Both the position numbers and the translations under genes were made by a program. Below are positions 1 to 4,937 of a stretch of DNA of 7,907 nucleotides, piece after piece. The notes under the pieces were generated by a model, which ran no database searches, was not told where the DNA came from, and saw only the letters and a program-made list of their open reading frames with translations. Source of the stretch: Phycisphaerales bacterium (GTDB taxonomy: Bacteria > Planctomycetota > Phycisphaerae > Phycisphaerales > UBA1924); the NCBI GenBank assembly GCA_030680655.1, contig JAUXUZ010000158.1:1-7907 (forward strand), written 5' to 3'. Position 1 is the stretch's first letter, and each line of letters opens with the position of its first letter.

Positions 1-585
1 GGCGTAGGCGGTGCGGCGGTCGGCCGTTGTACGGCGACCGGAGCGGCGCCCACCGATCTCGGGGCCCTCTTCAGCACCGACAAACTGCAGGACCACAAGC
101 TCGCCACCGTCACCGATGCGGTGCTTGCCCAGCTTCACAATCCGCGTGTAGCCGCCGGCGCGGTCCTTGAACCGGGGGGCGACGTGATCGAAGATGTGCT
201 TGACGAGCTTTGGGGCCTTGCGGAGCTCGCCGTAGCGGTTGCGCTCGACCTCGCTGCTCTCGGGCATGTCGAAGTACTTGGCCGACCGGTCACGGCGGGT
301 GTTGACCGCTTCCTTCTCGGCCTCGGTGGCGTTCTTGGGCAGGTAGAGCCACTCGAAGCCCATGCGGTCGTAGCCCATCGTGGCGATGACCTGGCGGCGC
401 GCGTGGAGCGTGCCGACCTTGGCCTTCGTCACGATCTTCTCGACGAAGGGCTGGACGGCCTTGGCCTTGGGGAGCGTGGTCACGATCTGACCGTGCTCGA
501 AGACCGAGGCGGCGAGGTTACGCAGCGTCGCTGTGCGGTGCGACTGGGTGCGTCCGAGTTTTGATCCGGCTTTGCGGTGGCGCAT
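1..585 (-). CDS. rplQ: 50S ribosomal protein L17, partial, with insertion and extension
   Basis: L17 binds 23S rRNA near the peptide exit tunnel. Translated by hand from the ATG at 585, the frame stays open for 195 codons to the window edge, so the 3' end is missing. MRHRKAGSKLGRTQSHRTATLRNLAASVFEH is the canonical L17 N-terminus. TTLPKAKAVQPFVEKIVTKAK (about residues 36-56) and APRFKDRAGGYTRIVKLGKHRIGD (about 136-159) are the other hallmarks. Compared with E. coli L17 as I recall it, about 54 extra residues lie between the two halves of the core (about 70-123; bases 217-378). The protein also continues at least 20 residues past the core end with an Arg-rich, Gly-containing tail. The ribosome-binding site is weak. 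rplQ after rpoA is the standard end of the alpha operon. Confidence 0.95.
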   Translation of the reverse strand, partial: MRHRKAGSKLGRTQSHRTATLRNLAASVFEHGQIVTTLPKAKAVQPFVEKIVTKAKVGTLHARRQVIATMGYDRMGFEWLYLPKNATEAEKEAVNTRRDRSAKYFDMPESSEVERNRYGELRKAPKLVKHIFDHVAPRFKDRAGGYTRIVKLGKHRIGDGGELVVLQFVGAEEGPEIGGRRSGRRTTADRRTAYA

Positions 586-598
586 ATGTCTGTCTCGT

Positions 599-612
599 CG
601 GGGTGTTCCCCG
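599..612 (-). repeat. Small hairpin between rpoA and rplQ
   Basis: CGGGG / CCCCG arms with a 4-base loop form a 5-bp stem that ends about 13 bases before the rplQ start codon, next to its weak GAGA ribosome-binding site. There is no U-tract, so it is not a terminator. Functional significance is uncertain. Confidence 0.35.
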
Positions 613-630
613 GTTGAAAGTTCAATCTCT

Positions 631-645
631 GGCGGTCAATCCGCC
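631..645 (-). repeat. Short inverted repeat over the rpoA stop
   Basis: GGCGG / CCGCC arms with a 5-base loop span the rpoA TGA stop (complement of 636-638). This is a short, GC-rich pairing with no U-tract. It may have no function. Confidence 0.3.
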
Positions 646-1655
646 GTGCCGGCTCCCACGGTGGTGATGACGCCGTCTGGCAGGGGCATGCCGAGGGTAA
701 GGCCGATGTCGGTGAGCTTCTTCTGCACCTCGCGGAGGCTGGTGCGGCCGAAGGAACGGATCTTGAGCAGGTCGGCCTCGCTCTTGCTGACCAGGTCGGC
801 GACGGTCTGGATCTTGAAAGACTCCAGGCAGTTGCTGGCGCGGACGGAGAGGTCGAGCTCGCCGATGGGCATGTTGAGCTTGCGGATGAGCTCGTCGTCA
901 ACGCTCGCGGCCGCGGCGGCCTCGGTGCTGACGCGCTCGGCGCCGAGCTCGAAGAACTGAACGAAGGCGTTGAGGTGCTTGCGGAGGATCTTGGCGGCCT
1001 CGACGAGGGCCATGTCGGGCGTGACGGTGCCGTTGGTCCAGATGTCCATGACGAGCTTGTCGTAGTCGGTCTTCTGACCGACGCGCGTCTCTTCGATCGA
1101 GTAGCGCACGCGCTGCACGGGGCTGAAGGCGGAGTCGAGCTGGACGAGGCCGATCTCCTGATCGGCGTCGGCGTTGTAACGCTCGCTGGCGGGGACGTAG
1201 CCGCGCCCCTTCTCAACCCGCAGTTCCATCTCGAAATCGATCTTGTCGGTCAGCGTGGCGATGACCACATCCTTGTTGAGGATGGTGACCGACGGGTCGG
1301 TCTCGATCATCTCGGCGGTGACCTCGCCGGGCCCGCGGGCGGCCAGCTTGAGGGTCTTGGGCTCGTCGCCCTCCATCTTGACGATCAGGCTCTTGACGTT
1401 GAGGACGATGTCGGTGACGTCTTCCATCACGCCCGGCAGCGAGCTGAACTCGTGCTGGACGCCCTTGATCTTGAGGCTCGTCAGGGCCGCGCCCTCGAGC
1501 GCTGAGAGCATGATGCGACGGAGAGAGTTTCCGACCGTCGTGCCGAACCCGCGTTCGAACGGTTCGACGGCGAAACGCCCGAACGTGGAGCTCTTGAACT
1601 TGGAGTCCGCAACGACCTTGCTGGGCAGTTCGAGCCCGCGCCACTTGATCCGCAT
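636..1655 (-). CDS. rpoA: DNA-directed RNA polymerase subunit alpha
   Basis: The alpha subunit dimerises to nucleate RNA polymerase assembly, and its C-terminal domain contacts UP-element DNA and activators. The product is 339 residues, close to 329 in E. coli. The N-terminal domain (about 1-238) carries the dimer motif ERGFGTTVGNSLRRIMLSALEGAA (about 34-57), the segment GRGYVPASERY (about 150-160) and TNGTVTP. A short Ala-rich linker follows (about 243-252). The C-terminal helix-hairpin-helix domain (about 256-325) keeps VRASNCL, so the residues matching E. coli R265 and N268 are present at R272 and N275. The position of E. coli K298 appears to be Thr305. The ATG at 1655 lies 8 bases after AGGA. 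rplQ follows after 50 bases. Confidence 0.99.
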   Translation of the reverse strand: MRIKWRGLELPSKVVADSKFKSSTFGRFAVEPFERGFGTTVGNSLRRIMLSALEGAALTSLKIKGVQHEFSSLPGVMEDVTDIVLNVKSLIVKMEGDEPKTLKLAARGPGEVTAEMIETDPSVTILNKDVVIATLTDKIDFEMELRVEKGRGYVPASERYNADADQEIGLVQLDSAFSPVQRVRYSIEETRVGQKTDYDKLVMDIWTNGTVTPDMALVEAAKILRKHLNAFVQFFELGAERVSTEAAAAASVDDELIRKLNMPIGELDLSVRASNCLESFKIQTVADLVSKSEADLLKIRSFGRTSLREVQKKLTDIGLTLGMPLPDGVITTVGAGTAD

Positions 1656-1674
1656 GGTTTCTATCCTGCCTTGT

Positions 1675-1735
1675 CCGACGGAAGCCTTGGTGGCTCAAGA
1701 ACACTCGCGGCTGTCGGGTCAGAGCCGTCCGTCGG
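1675..1735 (-). repeat. Nested inverted repeats upstream of rpoA
   Basis: A 7-bp outer stem (1675-1681 with 1729-1735) encloses two smaller hairpins. One is CGGCT / AGCCG at 1708-1712 and 1723-1727. The other is AGCC / GGCT at 1683-1686 and 1692-1695. On the mRNA these could fold as a three-way junction ending about 8 bases before the rpoA AGGA ribosome-binding site (complement of 1664-1667). The gap is otherwise non-coding. This is a pairing seen by eye; its stability and conservation are unknown. Confidence 0.45.
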
Positions 1736-1789
1736 TTACGGCCGCCCTGCTCTCCGGAGGTTCTGGTATTTCGCATCACATACGCCGAG

Positions 1790-1806
1790 CGCTGCGGGTC
1801 GCAGCG
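1790..1806 (-). repeat. Hairpin just after rpsK
   Basis: A perfect 7-bp inverted repeat (CGCTGCG / CGCAGCG) with a 3-base loop begins about 24 bases after the rpsK stop. No T-run follows on the minus strand, so it is not an intrinsic terminator. It could protect the rpsK 3' end after processing. Confidence 0.5.
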
Positions 1807-1830
1807 GCCGGCGGAACTGCCCGCGGAGAC

Positions 1831-2208
1831 TCAGACGCGGCGGCGCTTGGAGGGGCGGCAGCCGTTGTGCGGGACGGGGGTGTGGTCCTCGATCGCGGTG
1901 ACGCGGAGGCCTGCGGCACCGAGGCCGTTGACAGCGGACTCACGCCCGGCGCCTGCGCCCTTGATGCGCACCTCGATCTCGCTGACGCCCACCTTGCGGG
2001 CCTTGCCACCGGCGGACTCACCGGCACGCGTGGCTGCGAAGGGCGTGCTCTTGCGCGTGCCCTTGAAGCCCATCGTGCCCGAGGAATCCCAGGCGATCGT
2101 CTCGCCGTTGGTGTCGGTGATCGTGACGATCGTGTTGTTCTGGCTGGCGCGGATGTGCGCGATGCCGCGCACAACGTTCTTCCGCACCTTCTTGACCTTC
2201 TTCGCCAT
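1831..2208 (-). CDS. rpsK: 30S ribosomal protein S11
   Basis: S11 lies on the platform of the small subunit near the mRNA exit channel and the E site. The product is 125 residues, against 129 in E. coli. VRGIAHIRASQNNTIVTITD (about residues 13-32), the loop DSSGTMGFKGTRKSTPFAA (about 41-59), KGAGAGRESA (about 83-92) and the ending HNGCRPSKRRRV are all hallmark S11 sequence. The ATG at 2208 follows a modest AAAGAGA 5 bases upstream. In many bacteria rpsD (S4) comes next; here a 175-base gap leads directly to rpoA. Confidence 0.98.
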   Translation of the reverse strand: MAKKVKKVRKNVVRGIAHIRASQNNTIVTITDTNGETIAWDSSGTMGFKGTRKSTPFAATRAGESAGGKARKVGVSEIEVRIKGAGAGRESAVNGLGAAGLRVTAIEDHTPVPHNGCRPSKRRRV

Positions 2209-2229
2209 GCTTGTCTCTTTCTTCGAGTG

Positions 2230-2248
2230 ACCGGAGCGTTCGCCCGGT
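2230..2248 (-). repeat. Bulged hairpin between rpsM and rpsK
   Basis: ACCGG / CCGGT arms (2230-2234 and 2244-2248) enclose a further GCG / CGC pair, giving about 8 bp with one bulged base on the mRNA strand. It lies in the 51-base gap, a short way before the rpsK ribosome-binding site. There is no U-tract. It may be structural or simply a product of GC richness. Confidence 0.4.
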
Positions 2249-2259
2249 GCCGAGCCGCT

Positions 2260-2637
2260 TTAGCCCTTGACGCCCTTCTTGCCGGCGACCGTCTTGCGCT
2301 TGCCCTTGCGGGTACGCGAGTTGCTGCGGGTGCGCTGCCCACGGACGGGCAGGCCGCGCTTGTGACGGTCACCGCGGTAGGCGCGGATGTCCTTCAGACG
2401 CTGGATGTTCTGCTGGGTCTGGCGGCGCAGCGCGCCCTCGACCAGGTAGGTGGCATCGATGATGGCGCTGATGCGGGCACCCGCCTGCTCATCGAGGTCA
2501 CGCGCCCTCATGTCCGGGTCGACCTTCGCCTCAAGGAGGATGTCCTTGGCGAACTTGGTGCCGATCCCGTGGATGTACTGGAGGGCGTAGAAGATCTTCT
2601 TGTTTTCGGGGATGTCGATACCGGCGATACGGGGCAC
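2260..2637 (-). CDS. rpsM: 30S ribosomal protein S13, GTG start
   Basis: S13 sits in the head of the small subunit and contacts the large subunit and P-site tRNA. Starting from the GTG at 2637 the product has 125 residues, close to the usual 118-125. It begins MPRIAGIDIPENKK. The helix-two-turn-helix segment YIHGIGTKFAKDIL (about 21-34) and the C-terminal rRNA-binding motif RHKRGLPVRGQRT (about 91-103) are intact, followed by a lysine-rich end. The GTG is preferred over an in-frame upstream TTG because a perfect AGGAGG lies 5 bases ahead and the resulting N-terminus matches the family. rpsK follows after 51 bases, the standard S13-S11 order. Confidence 0.97.
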   Translation of the reverse strand: MPRIAGIDIPENKKIFYALQYIHGIGTKFAKDILLEAKVDPDMRARDLDEQAGARISAIIDATYLVEGALRRQTQQNIQRLKDIRAYRGDRHKRGLPVRGQRTRSNSRTRKGKRKTVAGKKGVKG

Positions 2638-2642
2638 AGACG

Positions 2643-2648
2643 CCTCCT
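2643..2648 (-). promoter_or_regulatory. Perfect Shine-Dalgarno for rpsM
   Basis: AGGAGG on the minus strand lies 5 bases before a GTG at 2637. It is the strongest ribosome-binding site in the window and decides the rpsM start. An upstream TTG at 2664 would place this site inside the coding region and add nine residues (MPAAEEEAS) that are foreign to S13. Confidence 0.88.
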
Positions 2649-2654
2649 CTTCAG

Positions 2655-2672
2655 CCGCCGGCAAGCCGGCGG
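2655..2672 (-). repeat. GC-rich hairpin between rpmJ and rpsM
   Basis: A perfect 8-bp inverted repeat (CCGCCGGC / GCCGGCGG) separated by two bases lies in the 44-base gap. In RNA it would fold as a 7-bp stem with a 4-base loop. It ends 6 bases before the rpsM Shine-Dalgarno, with no U-tract after it. That position suits control of rpsM translation, the point where S4 acts on the E. coli alpha operon. That role is an analogy only. Confidence 0.6.
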
Positions 2673-2681
2673 GGACTTACA

Positions 2682-2798
2682 TCAACCCTGGACTTGCTTG
2701 TGCTTCGGGTCGGCCTTGCAGATCACGCGCAGCTTGCCCTTGCGGCGAACCACCTGGCACGTGTTGCACATTTTTTTTACGCTCGCTCGAACCTTCAC
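2682..2798 (-). CDS. rpmJ: 50S ribosomal protein L36 (zinc-binding form), GTG start
   Basis: L36 is a small zinc-ribbon protein of the large subunit that bridges 23S rRNA helices. Read from a GTG at 2798, the product is 38 residues, the standard length, beginning MKVRASVKKMC. The zinc ligands are intact at Cys11, Cys14, Cys27 and His33, so this is the zinc-containing form. The GTG is chosen because it matches the family N-terminus and lies 8 bases after a good GAGG (complement of 2807-2810, within AGAAAGAGG). The frame stays open upstream to 2894, but those extra residues are not L36-like. Codons 8-9 are AAA AAA, giving a run of eight A's, while the other lysines in the gene use AAG. It opens the second transcription unit; rpsM follows after 44 bases. 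Confidence 0.96.
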   Translation of the reverse strand: MKVRASVKKMCNTCQVVRRKGKLRVICKADPKHKQVQG

Positions 2799-2837
2799 GG
2801 CGCAAACCTCTTTCTGTACGGTCGGCACGAACCCGCT

Positions 2838-2852
2838 CGCGGACGATCCGCG
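2838..2852 (-). repeat. Leader hairpin before rpmJ
   Basis: A perfect 6-bp inverted repeat (CGCGGA / TCCGCG) with a 3-base loop would form a hairpin at the very 5' end of the transcript if the promoter proposed at 2863-2890 is used. No T-run follows on the minus strand, so it is not a terminator. It could stabilise the 5' end or take part in autoregulation. Chance occurrence in GC-rich DNA is possible. Confidence 0.45.
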
Positions 2853-2862
2853 TCGGGCCGCA

Positions 2863-2890
2863 ACAATAGGCCCTTCGCTTTGGAAAGCAA
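2863..2890 (-). promoter_or_regulatory. Candidate sigma70-type promoter for rpmJ-rplQ
   Basis: On the minus strand TTGCTT (complement of 2885-2890) and TATTGT (complement of 2863-2868) are separated by 16 bases. They match the -35 and -10 consensus at 3/6 and 4/6 positions. This is the best pair in the 267-base infA-rpmJ gap and lies downstream of the terminator, where the second operon needs a promoter. Transcription would start near 2856, giving a leader of roughly 58 bases before rpmJ. The match is only moderate, and promoter consensus in this lineage may differ. The rest of the gap (2891-2999) holds no recognisable gene or RNA. Confidence 0.5.
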
Positions 2891-2999
2891 GCACCCCTAG
2901 GTCTATTGAGGACGGCCCCTACTCCTGCCGGTCGGCAACCCTTACGGGCTGCGCACCGCGACTTTTCAAGCAAAACGGCCTCATCCGCCGAGCCCTAGC

Positions 3000-3021
3000 A
3001 AAAACCCGCATTTCTGCGGGT
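3000..3021 (-). terminator. Rho-independent terminator after infA
   Basis: On the minus strand a perfect 7-bp stem (ACCCGCA / TGCGGGT, at 3015-3021 and 3004-3010) with a 4-base GAAA loop runs straight into a run of five T's. This is a textbook intrinsic terminator. It lies about 45 bases past the infA stop and ahead of the likely rpmJ promoter, so it should end the rpsH-infA transcript. The stem could also form on the plus strand, but no T-run follows there. Confidence 0.88.
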
Positions 3022-3065
3022 GGTTCAGTCCGGCGTGAGTTTGGCGTCTTGACCCCGAGAGCGGA

Positions 3066-3284
3066 TCAGTGCCTGAAGGTGATCCGCGCTTTGGTCAGGT
3101 CGTAGGGGGACATCTCCACCGTCACGCGATCGCCGGGGAGGATGCGGATGTAGTTCATGCGCATCTTGCCCGAGACGTAGCCCAGCACGACGTGCTGGTT
3201 GGGGAGCTTGACGCGGAACATCGCGTTCGGCAGCGCCTCAACGATCGTGGCTTCCATCGTCAGTTTGTCGTCTTCCTTAGCCAT
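3066..3284 (-). CDS. infA: Translation initiation factor IF-1
   Basis: IF-1 occupies the ribosomal A site during initiation and supports the action of IF-2 and IF-3. The product has exactly the usual 72 residues and is a single OB-fold (S1-like) domain. MAKEDDKLTMEATIVEALPN, MFRVKLPNQHVV and SGKMRMNYIRILPGDRVTVE (about residues 38-57) are near-canonical. The ATG at 3284 is preceded by GGAG (complement of 3289-3292) with 4 bases of spacing. It is the last gene of the upstream unit, because a strong intrinsic terminator lies about 45 bases after its stop. Identity is secure. Confidence 0.98.
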   Translation of the reverse strand: MAKEDDKLTMEATIVEALPNAMFRVKLPNQHVVLGYVSGKMRMNYIRILPGDRVTVEMSPYDLTKARITFRH

Positions 3285-3328
3285 AGCACTCCGTTCGTCG
3301 GTGGCACCCTCGCGCCCCGCGTTGTTGA

Positions 3329-4744
3329 CTACATCGAAGAGCGCCGCAGACGCGGCCCCTTGTCGCCCTGTCCGCCGAGGAAGCCCTGGTAGTTACGCAT
3401 GAGCAGGTTCGCCTCGACGCGCTGAACAAAGTCCAGCACCACCGCTACCACGATCAGCAGGCCCGTGCCACCGAGGAACTGGCTGACGCGGAACGGGATG
3501 CCGAACTTGTCGGCGACCAGCATCGGCAGCACGGCGATGGCCGCGAGCGCGGCCGCGCCGACGTAGGTGATGCGTGACATCACCGCTTCGAGGTACTCGG
3601 CCGTGCGCGGGCCGGGGCGAAGCCCGGGGATGAACGACCCGCTGTCGCGGAGCTGCTTGCTCATGTCCTCGGGGTTGAATTGGACGGTTATCCAGAAGTA
3701 GCTGAAAAAGTAGATCAGCGCGATCTCGCCGAGCACGTACGGGAAGTGCCCCATAATGAACGCGTCGTTGAGCCAGGTTGAGACTGGGCCCATCCAGGCG
3801 AGCCACGACGGCGTCGTTGGCGCGAGCGTCGCGTTCATCATCATGCCGAAGAGGATGCCCGGGAAGATCATCAGCGACGACGCAAAGATCACGGGCATGA
3901 CGCCCGAGTGGTTGATGCGCAGCGGCAGGAACGAGCGCTCGCCCTGGATGACGCTGCGTCCGCGCGTCTGGTGCTTGGCGAGCTGCACCGGCACGCGGCG
4001 CTGGGCCACCGTCAGGAGCACCGACCCTCCCACGACCGTGACGAACCCGCCCGCAAGCAACGCGACGCCCGTGAGGCCGATCTTGCCCGGCACGCCCGGG
4101 TCGTAAAGGTTGTAGACGTCGATCACCGCCGAAGGCATGCTGGTGAGGATGCCGGTCATGATGATCATCGAGACGCCGTTGCCGATGCCGTACTTATCGA
4201 TCTGCTCGCCGATCCACATCAGGAACATGGTGCCCGCGGTCAGCGCGAGGATCGCCATGATCCACCACATGGGGTTCGCCAGCCACTGCGCGTAGATCAG
4301 CGATCCGCCCTCGGCCGACTTGATCGTCTGCACCCAGCCGAAGCCCTGGACGAAGCAGAGGAAGATCGTGGCGTAGCGCGTCCACTCGGTGATCTTCTGG
4401 CGGCCGGTTGCGCCTTCCTCCTGCAGCTTCTTCAGCTTCGGGGAGACGGTCATCAGCAGCTGGAACACGATCGACGCGGTGATATAGGGCATCACCCCAA
4501 GGCCGAAGATCGTTGAGTGCTGCAGCGTGCCGCCGGAGAACATCGAGACCGCGCTGGTGATGCGGCTGAAGGCGCTGTCGGACTCCTGGTTCGCGGCGCC
4601 GAAGGCTTTGGCGAGCGCCTCCTGGTTGATGCCCGGCAGAGGGATCCAGTGGCCGATGCGGAACACCGCCAGCATTGCCAGCGTGAACAGGATCTTGTTC
4701 CGCAGCTCGGGGATCTTGAAGACGTTCTTCAGGGCGTTGAACAT
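3329..4744 (-). CDS. secY: Protein translocase channel subunit SecY
   Basis: SecY forms the protein-conducting channel in the cytoplasmic membrane, with SecE and SecG, and works with SecA or the ribosome. The product is 471 residues, slightly longer than E. coli SecY (443). Ten membrane segments can be placed by hydrophobicity, near residues 17-34, 78-98, 124-140, 158-178, 190-210, 225-245, 280-303, 335-353, 390-410 and 423-443. The plug region SMFSGGTLQHSTIFGLGVMPYI (about 67-88) is typical. So is the cytoplasmic loop with QRRVPVQ and HQTRGRS (about 248-264), and so is FNPEDMSKQLRDSGSFIPGLRPG (about 356-378). The ATG at 4744 fits the family start. The ribosome-binding site is weak. infA follows after 44 bases; adk and map, often found here, are absent. 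Confidence 0.98.
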   Translation of the reverse strand: MFNALKNVFKIPELRNKILFTLAMLAVFRIGHWIPLPGINQEALAKAFGAANQESDSAFSRITSAVSMFSGGTLQHSTIFGLGVMPYITASIVFQLLMTVSPKLKKLQEEGATGRQKITEWTRYATIFLCFVQGFGWVQTIKSAEGGSLIYAQWLANPMWWIMAILALTAGTMFLMWIGEQIDKYGIGNGVSMIIMTGILTSMPSAVIDVYNLYDPGVPGKIGLTGVALLAGGFVTVVGGSVLLTVAQRRVPVQLAKHQTRGRSVIQGERSFLPLRINHSGVMPVIFASSLMIFPGILFGMMMNATLAPTTPSWLAWMGPVSTWLNDAFIMGHFPYVLGEIALIYFFSYFWITVQFNPEDMSKQLRDSGSFIPGLRPGPRTAEYLEAVMSRITYVGAAALAAIAVLPMLVADKFGIPFRVSQFLGGTGLLIVVAVVLDFVQRVEANLLMRNYQGFLGGQGDKGPRLRRSSM

Positions 4745-4842
4745 TCAGGCTCGCTCGTCGGGTCGATCGTTCGGTCGCGGAGCGCGAGAATCTCGCCTGC
4801 TGCGCCGGCACCATGGTCAGAAACGGGGTGAATCCAATGCTA

Positions 4843-4891
4843 GCAGCGTCGCCGACTGGTCGGACTCTGTCCGGCCTGTGGGCGACGCTGC
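4843..4891 (-). repeat. Long nested inverted repeat between rplO and secY
   Basis: An 11-bp perfect inverted repeat (GCAGCGTCGCC at 4843-4853, GGCGACGCTGC at 4881-4891) surrounds 27 bases. Within those lies a second stem, CGGAC / GTCCG, with a 3-base loop (4861-4865 and 4869-4873). Together they would form a long two-part hairpin in the 193-base gap. Neither strand shows a T-run after it, so it is not a standard terminator. It may be a processing site, a regulatory RNA or a protein-binding site separating rplO from secY. The remainder of the gap holds no gene I can support. Confidence 0.7.
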
Positions 4892-4937
4892 CAGTGTAAA
4901 CGTCATGATGTTGAGGCGAGAGTCCCCTTGAAGGGCA

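Noticed and set aside
2638..2664. A TTG start for rpsM at 2664
   Set aside because: It would add MPAAEEEAS before the S13 N-terminus and bury a perfect AGGAGG in the coding region; the GTG at 2637 fits both the family and the ribosome-binding site.
2941..2969. An alternative rpmJ promoter with TTGAAA (complement of 2964-2969) and CGTAAG 17 bases later
   Set aside because: The -35 box is good, but the -10 matches only 3 of 6 positions and lacks the first two consensus bases; the pair at 2863-2890 is better placed.
2677..2973. A 98-codon minus-strand frame covering the rpmJ leader and rpmJ in another frame
   Set aside because: It has no recognisable protein pattern and overlaps L36 out of frame. 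It is mentioned only as the -1 frame in the frameshift finding.
3018..3032. A GGTTCAGTCC stretch on the plus strand resembling a tRNA T-arm
   Set aside because: It is one base short of the T-arm/loop pattern, no acceptor or anticodon arms could be found around it, and it overlaps the terminator stem.
1243..3105. A 620-codon open frame on the plus strand, antisense to rpoA, rpsK, rpsM and rpmJ
   Set aside because: It overlaps four certain genes plus the terminator. The translation is Ala/Leu/Asp/Arg-rich with no domain pattern, as expected from the codon bias of the opposite strand in GC-rich DNA.
4194..4814. A 206-codon minus-strand frame overlapping the start of secY
   Set aside because: It is out of frame with SecY, is rich in Arg/Asp/His and has no membrane or family pattern. 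It looks like a shadow of secY extended by the open gap.
4843..4891. The rplO-secY inverted repeat as an intrinsic terminator
   Set aside because: No run of T's follows the stem on either strand, and secY would need a promoter that I could not find downstream.
4835..4905. A promoter for secY in the rplO-secY gap (TTTACA or TAGCAT-like boxes on the minus strand)
   Set aside because: No -35/-10 pair with acceptable spacing and match was seen; single boxes of this quality are common by chance.
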